Notes under the pieces: generated by a model | What the model was told of the DNA's origin: nothing | Databases searched by the model: none | Seen by the model: only the letters and a program-made list of their open reading frames with translations | Program-made: the position numbers and the translations under genes | Assembly: GCA_014378155.1 (NCBI GenBank) | Contig: JACMOF010000005.1 | Span: 1-6,509, forward strand | Source: Caulobacter sp. | GTDB taxonomy: Bacteria > Pseudomonadota > Alphaproteobacteria > Caulobacterales > Caulobacteraceae | Direction: 5' to 3' | DNA: 6,509 bases | Shown: positions 1 through 5,685 of the stretch, in pieces | Layout of the letters: every line of letters begins with the position of its first letter | Numbering within the stretch: position 1 is the stretch's first letter

Positions 1-1960
1 CGGCTTTCCCGCCACCGACGACCTGACCGCCTGGCGCACCCTGTCGCCCCGAAGCACCACGGCGTCGCTGAGCGGCTCCCTGACCCGGCCGCTGGGCAAG
101 ACGTCGCTGGTGACGTTCACGGGCGGCTTCGACGATTCCAGTACGCTCACCTATCTGGGCCTGCCCGGGATCCGGGTGCTGACGCCGGGCGCAAACGCGT
201 ACTCGCCCTTCACGCAGGATGTTCAGCTGTACCGGTTCGTGGACGACTACGTCTCCATGACCCGAAAGGTCGACACTCAGAAGGCCACCCTAGGGGCGTC
301 GGCCAATGGCCGGCTCAAGGACTGGCGCTGGAGCACGACCGCCGGATACGCCTACTCGAATAGCGAGACGCAGACCGGTCGCGGCGTGGACGCGGCTCTG
401 TTCGCCGCTGGTGTCGCGGCCAACGATCCCAATCTCAACCCGTTCGGCAACATTCCATACGAACTGCTGTCGCGGGTGTCGCCCGATACCGCGCGCTCGA
501 TCTCGAACACCGCCAATGTCGAGGGGGTCCTGATCGGCAACCTGCTGCAGGTCCCGGCCGGCGGCGTGCAGACCACCTTCAAGGTCGGGGCCGACACCCA
601 GACCCTGGATTCGCGCAGCACCCTCGGCGGCGTCGCGGTGCCGCGTGACATCTCGCGCACCACCGGCAATGTACAGGCCAGCCTGACCCTGCCGATCGCC
701 GATCGCCAGCGCGGCGTGCTGCCGATGCTCGGCAACCTCTCGGCCAACGTGAACCTGCAGTATGAGCAGCTGTCCGACTTCGGCGGCCTATCCACCCTGG
801 GCGCCGGGACCAATTGGACGCCGATCGATCCGATCAGTTTCATTGTCAGCTACACCGACGAGCACGGCGCACCGACCGCCTCACAGCTGAACGACCCGAT
901 CCTGTCGACCGCCAACGTCTCGATCTATGACTTCAGCACCGGCCAGACGGTGCTGGCCACCCGCATCGAAGGCGGGAATCCCGACCTCGACGCCGACAAC
1001 CGCCAAGTGCTGAAGTTGGGCGTGAACCTCAAGCCGCTGAAGAAGACCGCCAAGACTCAGCTGACGGTAAGCGTCAACTACACGGCCACCAAGATCGAAG
1101 ACTCGATCAACAATTTCCCGTCGATCACCGCCGACATCGTGTCAGCCTTCCCCAAGCGGGTGATCCGCGACGCCAGCGGCAAACTGATCGCGGTCGATGC
1201 GCGGCCGGTGAACTATGCCCGCTCCGAGCGCGGAGACCTGCGCTGGGGCTTCAACCTGTCGCGGCCCTTCGGCAAGCCGCGGCCAGACGTCGGCGGGCCG
1301 TTGGGCGGAGCCGGCGGGCCTCCTCCAGGCGGCGGGGAAGGCGGCGGCGGACGCGTCCCAGGGGGCGGAGCCTTTGGGGGTCCCGGCGGCGGAGGCGGCA
1401 GCGGGCGTTTCGGCGGGCGTCCGGGCCAGGGCCGACTGCAGGTCTCGCTCTACCACACCTGGAAACTGAAGGACGAGATCGAGATCCGCGACGGCCTGCC
1501 GATCATCGATCGCCTGAACGGCGGTTCGGGCTCAGGGCCCGAGCACGAAGTGCAACTTCAGGTCGGCTATTTCCAGAACGGCATGGGCGCGTTCCTGAAC
1601 GGCAGCTGGCGCAGCGGCTATCGCCTGAACGGCGCGACCGCCAACCAGGACCTGTACTTCTCCGACCAGGCCAATTTCAGCCTCAACCTGTTCGCCGATC
1701 TGTCGTCGCAGCCCCAGCTGCTGCGGGCCCATCCGTGGCTGCGGGGCACGCGGGTGCAACTGCAGGCCCAGAACCTGTTCGACACCCGCCAGAGCGTGCG
1801 CGACGCCCTGGGCTTCACGCCGCAGGCCTATCAGGACGATTTCCGCGATCCGCTGGGCCGCACGGTCAGGATCAGCGTCCGCAAGCTGTTCGGACCGCAG
1901 CGCCCGCCGCAGCAGCCGGGACAGTCGAGCCCGCCGCTCGTCCCGCCGCCGGCGCGTTAG
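1..1960 (+). CDS. TonB-dependent receptor, C-terminal part (5' end outside window)
   Basis: This is an outer-membrane beta-barrel that would import a substrate using energy from TonB-ExbBD; the substrate cannot be told. The reading frame is open from base 2 to the TAG at 1958-1960 (651 residues), so the GTG at 110 is not the true start. The signal peptide, TonB box and plug domain lie upstream. The visible part is barrel: alternating strands, a GNPDLDADN segment like the GNPDLKPE motif common in these receptors, a QNLFD motif near the end, and a final strand VRISVRKLF. Two features are odd. A 55-residue stretch (1271-1435) contains 29 glycines and sits between two strands. A 22-residue proline-rich tail (1892-1957) follows the phenylalanine that normally ends such proteins. 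No frameshift is seen. The family call is firm; the ligand is unknown. Confidence 0.88.
   Translation, partial: GFPATDDLTAWRTLSPRSTTASLSGSLTRPLGKTSLVTFTGGFDDSSTLTYLGLPGIRVLTPGANAYSPFTQDVQLYRFVDDYVSMTRKVDTQKATLGASANGRLKDWRWSTTAGYAYSNSETQTGRGVDAALFAAGVAANDPNLNPFGNIPYELLSRVSPDTARSISNTANVEGVLIGNLLQVPAGGVQTTFKVGADTQTLDSRSTLGGVAVPRDISRTTGNVQASLTLPIADRQRGVLPMLGNLSANVNLQYEQLSDFGGLSTLGAGTNWTPIDPISFIVSYTDEHGAPTASQLNDPILSTANVSIYDFSTGQTVLATRIEGGNPDLDADNRQVLKLGVNLKPLKKTAKTQLTVSVNYTATKIEDSINNFPSITADIVSAFPKRVIRDASGKLIAVDARPVNYARSERGDLRWGFNLSRPFGKPRPDVGGPLGGAGGPPPGGGEGGGGRVPGGGAFGGPGGGGGSGRFGGRPGQGRLQVSLYHTWKLKDEIEIRDGLPIIDRLNGGSGSGPEHEVQLQVGYFQNGMGAFLNGSWRSGYRLNGATANQDLYFSDQANFSLNLFADLSSQPQLLRAHPWLRGTRVQLQAQNLFDTRQSVRDALGFTPQAYQDDFRDPLGRTVRISVRKLFGPQRPPQQPGQSSPPLVPPPAR
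1271..1435 (+). repeat. Glycine-rich low-complexity coding segment inside the receptor
   Basis: The segment encodes 55 residues, 29 of them glycine, with Pro, Arg and Phe interspersed in runs such as GGGEGGGG and GGPGGGGG. The DNA is a degenerate series of GGC/GGG/GGA codons, a plausible substrate for replication slippage. It lies between the barrel strands containing LRWGFNLSRPF and LQVSLYHTWKL. Confidence 0.85.
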
Positions 1961-1972
1961 GCCAGAAACAAC

Positions 1973-2006
1973 AAGAGGGGCGCGTCCAGCCGGACGCGCC
2001 CCTCTT
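1973..2006. terminator. Perfect hairpin, likely bidirectional terminator
   Basis: A 15-bp perfect stem (1973-1987 with 1992-2006) closes a 4-base loop AGCC, 12 bases after the receptor stop and 21 bases beyond the queF stop on the other strand. In the + direction the stem runs into only three T's (2005-2007, two of them paired) before CGTC. In the - direction it is followed by GTTGTTTCTGG, which is somewhat T-rich. A shared terminator for two convergent genes fits best, although neither T tract is classical. Confidence 0.75.
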
Positions 2007-2027
2007 TCGTCAATTCAGGCGGTGCGA

Positions 2028-2492
2028 TCAGCCCCGGCCGCGATAGGGCGCCACGCCTTGGTCGGGCAGCCACAGGCCTTCCGGCGCCGGGCCCGTCTGC
2101 CAGAACACGTCGATGGGGATGCCGCCGCGCGGATACCAGTAGCCTCCGATGCGCAACCAGCGCGGAGCGGCGATCTCGACGATCTTGCGGCCGATCTTGA
2201 CCGTACAGTCCTCGTGGAACGACCCGTGATTTCGGAAGCTGGTCAGATACAGCTTCAGCGACTTGCTCTCGATCAACCAGTCACCCGGCGCATAGTCGAT
2301 CACCAGATGGGCGAAGTCGGGCTGGCCGGTCACCGGACATAGTGAGGTGAATTCCGGAACCACGAAACGCGCCAGATAGGTCACGTCGCTCTGCGGATTG
2401 GGTACGCGCTCGAGGACGGCCTGGTCGGGGCTGGCGGCGGGCTCGACCACTTGGCCAAGCTGGGTCACATGAAGTTCGGTCATGGCCGGCAT
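2028..2492 (-). CDS. queF: NADPH-dependent 7-cyano-7-deazaguanine (preQ0) reductase, type I QueF
   Basis: This enzyme reduces the nitrile of preQ0 to the aminomethyl group of preQ1 with two NADPH, a cytosolic step in queuosine tRNA modification. At 154 residues it matches the short, single-domain (Bacillus subtilis-type) class, not the longer E. coli type. The catalytic cysteine is Cys52 in FTSLCPVTG, followed by Asp59 in QPDF. The QueF signature ESKSLKLY is at 75-82 and HED at 93-95 supplies the active-site His and Glu. All sit three residues before the B. subtilis positions. The start is ambiguous: ATG at 2492 gives MPAMTEL and ATG at 2483 gives MTEL, and neither has a clear Shine-Dalgarno. 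No other queuosine gene (queC, queD, queE) is adjacent. It converges with the receptor gene and diverges from the SDR gene. Confidence 0.97.
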   Translation of the reverse strand: MPAMTELHVTQLGQVVEPAASPDQAVLERVPNPQSDVTYLARFVVPEFTSLCPVTGQPDFAHLVIDYAPGDWLIESKSLKLYLTSFRNHGSFHEDCTVKIGRKIVEIAAPRWLRIGGYWYPRGGIPIDVFWQTGPAPEGLWLPDQGVAPYRGRG

Positions 2493-2573
2493 TTAGGCCC
2501 GACGCCCGCGCGAGACAAGCGCGCGCGCTGTCGCTATCACTGAGCCAAACAGGTGTTGGGAAGAGGACGAGCC
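2493..2573. promoter_or_regulatory. Divergent queF / SDR intergenic region
   Basis: These 81 bases must carry promoter elements for both genes unless they are read from farther away. GCTATCAC at 2533-2540 matches seven of eight positions of the Caulobacter housekeeping -10 consensus GCTANAWC as I recall it, pointing toward the SDR gene, but I see no good TTGAC-type -35 at the right distance. A (GC)5 alternating run lies at 2519-2528. No preQ1 riboswitch is recognisable in the queF leader on the - strand. The promoter call is weak. Confidence 0.3.
2562..2567 (+). promoter_or_regulatory. Ribosome binding site deciding the SDR start
   Basis: AGAGGA lies six bases before the ATG at 2574. The in-frame GTG at 2553 would put this site inside the coding sequence and add seven residues ahead of the usual SDR N-terminus. 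The ATG is therefore preferred. Confidence 0.7.
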
Positions 2574-3377
2574 ATGAGCGGACGCGATTTCGACGGTTTC
2601 ACGGTGGTGGTGACCGGCGCCTCCACGGGCCTGGGCCGGGCCATCGCGGTCGAAACGGCGCGACGCGGCGCGGCCTTGGTCGTCGTCAATTTCGCCCGTA
2701 GTGCGCAGGAAGCCGAGGAGACCGCGCGGCTGATCACGGCTGAGGGCGGCAGGGCCGTGCTGGTTCAAGGTGACGTGGCGCAGGACACCGACTGCCGCAA
2801 GATCGCCGAGGCGGCGGCCAGCACGGGCCGCATCGACGCCTTGTTCAACAACGCCGGGATCACCAAGTTCGCGCCCAACCACGCCGACCTCGACGCGGTG
2901 AACGCCGAGGACTTCCTGAATCTCTACGCCGTCAACGTGGTGGGCGCCTTCCAGATGGTGCGCGCGGCTCGCTCGTTGCTGGAGGCCGCGCCGCAGCCGG
3001 GCGCGGTGGTCAACACGGCCTCGATCGCCGGCGTGGTCGGCAACGGATCCTCGGTGCCCTATGCCGCCTCCAAGGGCGCGCTGACGACCATGACCCTGTC
3101 GCTGGCTCGGGCGCTGGCGCCCCGCATCCGGGTCAATGCGATCTGCCCTGGCTTCATCGACACGCCATGGTTTGGAAAGGTCATGGACGACGACCGAGTC
3201 GATCGGCTGCGAGAGCGATCTGCGGCCGCCACGCCTTTGAAAGTGGCCTCGACCGCCGAGGACATCGCGGGCGCTGCGGTGTTCCTGGCCTCGCCCGCCT
3301 CGCGCCATGTCACCGGCGAAACCCTGCTGGTCGACGCCGGCCTGCACCTGGGCGGCGCGAGCCTAGCGATGCGTTAA
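2574..3377 (+). CDS. Classical short-chain dehydrogenase/reductase (FabG-like SDR)
   Basis: A cytosolic NAD(P)-dependent oxidoreductase with a Rossmann fold, 267 residues, complete and of normal length for the family. The nucleotide-binding motif TGASTGLG is at 14-21, the acidic turn GDV at 66-68, and NNAG at 92-95. The catalytic tetrad is Asn121, Ser150, Tyr163 and Lys167 (YAASK). PGFIDTPW at 192-199 follows, and a C-terminal TGETLLVDAG-type segment is present, as in 3-oxoacyl-ACP reductases and sugar or steroid dehydrogenases. After the second strand the sequence is VVVNFARS, with Asn where NAD-specific enzymes usually have Asp, so NADP(H) is somewhat more likely. The substrate is unknown and the neighbours (queF, a porin) do not suggest one. 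It appears to be monocistronic. An exact gene name would be unsafe. Confidence 0.93.
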   Translation: MSGRDFDGFTVVVTGASTGLGRAIAVETARRGAALVVVNFARSAQEAEETARLITAEGGRAVLVQGDVAQDTDCRKIAEAAASTGRIDALFNNAGITKFAPNHADLDAVNAEDFLNLYAVNVVGAFQMVRAARSLLEAAPQPGAVVNTASIAGVVGNGSSVPYAASKGALTTMTLSLARALAPRIRVNAICPGFIDTPWFGKVMDDDRVDRLRERSAAATPLKVASTAEDIAGAAVFLASPASRHVTGETLLVDAGLHLGGASLAMR

Positions 3378-3633
3378 TGCCGCAGGTAAAGCGCAAACAA
3401 ACAAATTCCCGACACTGTGGCGCCCGAAGGCGTTTCTGAAGCAAAAGCGTCACACTGCGCCCAAACTTTGCACCATGCGCATCGTTTGTGCTGGCGCTTT
3501 AGCCAGCGTGATTGCAACAAGGGCGCTGCCGACAACAACTCTCGTTGTGCTCAAATACGCTTGCAGGCGTCGAAGAACGACGAAGGCTCCAAAAAACCCT
3601 TCGTACGGCAAAACAGATAAGGGGATAGAACAC
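3378..3633 (+). promoter_or_regulatory. A+T-enriched leader/promoter region of the porin gene
   Basis: These 256 bases hold no credible gene. By my count G+C is about 53% (136 of 256), clearly lower than the neighbouring genes, as expected for a promoter and 5' UTR. Near the SDR end, CGCC-CGAA-GGCG at 3421-3432 followed by TTTCTG could be a minimal terminator, but the stem is only 4 bp. Further on are a 6-bp hairpin GCTGGC/GCCAGC (3490-3507), a pair CGTCG/CGACG (3568-3582), and ACGAAGG/CCTTCGT (3580-3604). The last two share bases 3580-3582. TCGTTTGTGCT (3482-3492) recurs as TCGTTGTGCT (3542-3551). I could not assign a -35/-10 pair or a CtrA-type TTAA-N7-TTAA site. Confidence 0.45.
3619..3625 (+). 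promoter_or_regulatory. Ribosome binding site of the porin gene
   Basis: AAGGGGA ends eight bases before the ATG at 3634. This supports that ATG over the in-frame ATG at 3475, which would put 53 non-signal residues in front of a perfect signal peptide. Confidence 0.75.
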
Positions 3634-4350
3634 ATGAAATTTCTGAAAATCGCGCTGGTCGCCGCCGCCGCCTCCGTCGCCATGAGCGGCGCCGCCATGG
3701 CCGAAGAGCTGAAGCTGTCCGCCAACGTCGGCGTGGCCAGCGATTACATCTTCCGCGGCATCAGCAACACCAACAACAAGGGCCAAGTCTTTGGCGGCGT
3801 CGACGCCACCTACGGCATTGGCTACGCTGGCGTCTGGGCCTCGAACGTCGATTTCGGCACGCCGAACCCGGACGCAGAAATCGACGTCTATGCTGGCGTG
3901 AAGCCGGTGGTCGGCCCGGTCAGCCTGGACCTCGGCGTGATCTACTACGGCTACAGCAAGGACAAGAACGGCATCCCGGGTTCGTACAGCTACATCGAAA
4001 CCAAGGCCGCCGCCTCGATCGCCGCCGGTCCCGCAACCCTCGGCGCCGCCTTCTACTACTCGCCAGAATTCCCGTCTAAGGGCGGCGAATCCTACTACGT
4101 CGAAGCCAACGGCTCCGCCCCGATCGGCGAAAAGCTGACCCTCAGCGGCGCCCTGGGCTACCAGACGGTTGACGCCAAGGGATACTTCTCGGGCGTCGAC
4201 AACAACTACGTCACCTGGAACCTGGGCGTCTCGGCCGCGATCACCGATCACCTGACCGCCGACATCCGTTATTCGGACACCGACAGCCACGACTTCGGCA
4301 AGAGCCTGTACGGCTCGGCCCTGACCGTCGCCTTGAAGGCCGCGTTCTAA
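3634..4350 (+). CDS. TorF-family putative porin (outer-membrane beta-barrel)
   Basis: The product is a 238-residue secreted protein predicted to form an outer-membrane barrel. Residues 1-23 are a classical Sec signal peptide (MKFLK, then a hydrophobic Ala/Val stretch) with a likely cleavage after AMA, giving a mature protein starting EELKLSANVGV. The motif SDYIFRGIS at 36-44 is characteristic of the TorF/Gcw_chp family (TIGR02001, from memory). The remainder alternates Gly/Tyr/Ala-rich amphipathic strands and ends with LTVALKAAF, a normal barrel-terminal phenylalanine. There are no cysteines and no plug, so it is not a TonB-dependent receptor. The family's transported substrate is poorly defined and I do not assign one. 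It has its own leader and strong terminator, so it is probably transcribed alone. Confidence 0.93.
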   Translation: MKFLKIALVAAAASVAMSGAAMAEELKLSANVGVASDYIFRGISNTNNKGQVFGGVDATYGIGYAGVWASNVDFGTPNPDAEIDVYAGVKPVVGPVSLDLGVIYYGYSKDKNGIPGSYSYIETKAAASIAAGPATLGAAFYYSPEFPSKGGESYYVEANGSAPIGEKLTLSGALGYQTVDAKGYFSGVDNNYVTWNLGVSAAITDHLTADIRYSDTDSHDFGKSLYGSALTVALKAAF

Positions 4351-4362
4351 ACCACGCTTCAA

Positions 4363-4419
4363 GCCTGACGAACGAGGCCGCCTCGACCTAGTCGAGGCGG
4401 CCTTTTTCATGCGTCAGGC
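4363..4419. repeat. Outer inverted repeat enclosing the terminator
   Basis: GCCTGACG (4363-4370) and CGTCAGGC (4412-4419) are perfect 8-base inverted arms that flank the terminator hairpin symmetrically enough to stack outside it, with unpaired AACG and TTTTCATG between. The right arm contains the MFS stop codon and its last codons. Confidence 0.6.
4375..4407 (+). terminator. Strong intrinsic terminator of the porin gene
   Basis: A 13-bp G+C-rich perfect stem (4375-4387 with 4391-4403) closes a CTA loop and is followed directly by T's to 4407. It lies 24 bases after the porin stop codon. The T tract is on the + strand only. The opposite strand has no T run, so termination of the convergent MFS transcript here would rely on the hairpin or on transcript collision. 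Confidence 0.93.
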
Positions 4420-5685
4420 CTGGGGCATTCCCTTGGGCGGCCGCATGAACAGCGCCGCCACGAACACCACCGCCGTCACCGCCGCGAATAGCTGGAAGGT
4501 TGGGGCGAAGGTTCCCAGACGGTCGCGCATATGGCCGCCGATCACCGGTCCTGCCGCCGACAGCGCACCCACCAGGCACGTCAGGGAGAACAGCTCGACA
4601 TTGTTGCGCCGGCCAAAATAGTTGAGCAGCAACAGGCTGACGGCCAGGACGGTCAGGCCAAACCCCACCCCGACGCCCACCGCATAGAGCAGCAGCAGTG
4701 GCGGCGTCGCGGCTCGGGACAGGGCGAGCAGGCCGACCACCAGCAGACCCTGGGCGAACACCAGCAGCCACTTCGGGTCGACCCGGTCGCCAATGGTCCC
4801 GCCGCCCAGCCGTGCGCCGACCTGCATCAGGCCCTCAAGACTCAGCATGCCCGCCGCCACGCCCCCCGCCACGCCCAGCCCCGTGAGGTGGGCCTGGGTC
4901 AGGCTGGCGGCGGTGATCCCTGCCAGCAAATGACTGAAATAGGCCGCCAGCAGCACCAGGAACTGGGGCGTGCGCACGGCGTCGCGGACGCTCCATTCGT
5001 GGCCGGTGTGGTAGACCTTGCCCGGAAGGGTCCCTGCCCTGGCCTCGGCGTCCAGCACCGTGTCCAGCGCCGCGCCGGCCTGCTCCAGCCAGCGGGGCCC
5101 GCCCACGGCGACGGCGCAGACCAGCCCGACCACCCCGACCAGCGCCGCCTGCAGAGCCCAGTAGAGCCGCCAGTCGTCATGGGTCGCGCGCAGGATGGCG
5201 ACCACCATCAGCGGCCCGGCCACCCCGCCCAGGGCGCCGAAGGTGAAGTAGATCCCGAACGGCAGGGCCCGCTGCTTGAAGATCGCCGACAGCACGTGAG
5301 TGCCGGGAATCAGGGCGGCCATCTGGAAGCCGATCCCACACAGCGCCGTCCCGAGGAAATAGATCGGCAGGGCATGGACCCTCGCCAGGCAGGCCAGGCC
5401 TCCGGCCATCACCGCCACGCCGGCCAGCACCGTTCCCCGCACCCCGATCCTACGGATCAGCAGGGCAGGCAGCCAGGACGACAGACCCGTGAACACGCCC
5501 AGGATCGAGAAGCCCGCGAAGGCCAGCTCCCAGCTCCAGCCCAGCTCCTGGACCATGGCCGGGATGACGATCCCCAGCGACGAATAGGTGGCCGCGGTAA
5601 TCAGGAACAGCAGCAGGCTAAACGCCGCGACCAGCAGCCAGGGACGGACGTGGGGAGAGAGCCGCGAGAAGGTGAGCTCGGTCAT
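4414..5685 (-). CDS. MFS transporter, 12-helix inner-membrane permease
   Basis: A 423-residue inner-membrane protein of the major facilitator superfamily. Hydrophobic segments form two groups of about six helices, split by a hydrophilic loop at roughly residues 197-240. A motif-A-like sequence, GARLGGGTIGDRVDPKW, follows in the second half at 290-306. The overall look, with short cytoplasmic ends, is closest to the monocarboxylate/oxalate-formate type of MFS protein, but substrate and direction cannot be read from it. I chose the ATG at 5685, not the in-frame ATG at 5715, because it gives TGATG, sharing one base with the stop codon of the upstream receptor gene. Translational coupling is therefore likely. 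The context suggests a partner to that receptor: an inner-membrane importer of the same ligand (as RhtX and FptX are for siderophores) or an exporter. That role is inference. Confidence 0.92.
   Translation of the reverse strand: MTELTFSRLSPHVRPWLLVAAFSLLLFLITAATYSSLGIVIPAMVQELGWSWELAFAGFSILGVFTGLSSWLPALLIRRIGVRGTVLAGVAVMAGGLACLARVHALPIYFLGTALCGIGFQMAALIPGTHVLSAIFKQRALPFGIYFTFGALGGVAGPLMVVAILRATHDDWRLYWALQAALVGVVGLVCAVAVGGPRWLEQAGAALDTVLDAEARAGTLPGKVYHTGHEWSVRDAVRTPQFLVLLAAYFSHLLAGITAASLTQAHLTGLGVAGGVAAGMLSLEGLMQVGARLGGGTIGDRVDPKWLLVFAQGLLVVGLLALSRAATPPLLLLYAVGVGVGFGLTVLAVSLLLLNYFGRRNNVELFSLTCLVGALSAAGPVIGGHMRDRLGTFAPTFQLFAAVTAVVFVAALFMRPPKGMPQA

Noticed and set aside
352..843. 163-residue antisense frame inside the first receptor
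   Set aside because: The + strand is a continuous barrel sequence. The antisense product has no recognisable features.
1271..1435. Glycine-rich DNA as a tandem repeat or CRISPR-like array
   Set aside because: Units are irregular and keep the reading frame. It is low-complexity coding sequence without spacers.
2493..2573. preQ1 riboswitch upstream of queF
   Set aside because: The short leader on the - strand lacks the A-rich tail and small stem-loop of preQ1 aptamers. A longer leader inside the SDR gene shows nothing recognisable by eye either.
2493..3347. 284-residue open frame on the - strand opposite the SDR gene
   Set aside because: The SDR on the + strand has all catalytic motifs and a ribosome site. 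The antisense product is Arg/Gly/His-rich low-information sequence.
3374..3390. Possible CtrA site (TTAA ... TAAA) at the end of the SDR gene
   Set aside because: The half-sites are nine bases apart instead of seven and the second is imperfect.
3475..3633. Upstream in-frame extension of the porin to an ATG at 3475
   Set aside because: It would bury the signal peptide behind 53 residues including a run of arginines. The ATG at 3634 has a good ribosome site.
3499..4410. 303-residue open frame on the - strand opposite the porin gene
   Set aside because: It runs across the porin's signal peptide, leader and terminator, and has a biased Val/Asp/Arg/Gly composition without a domain.
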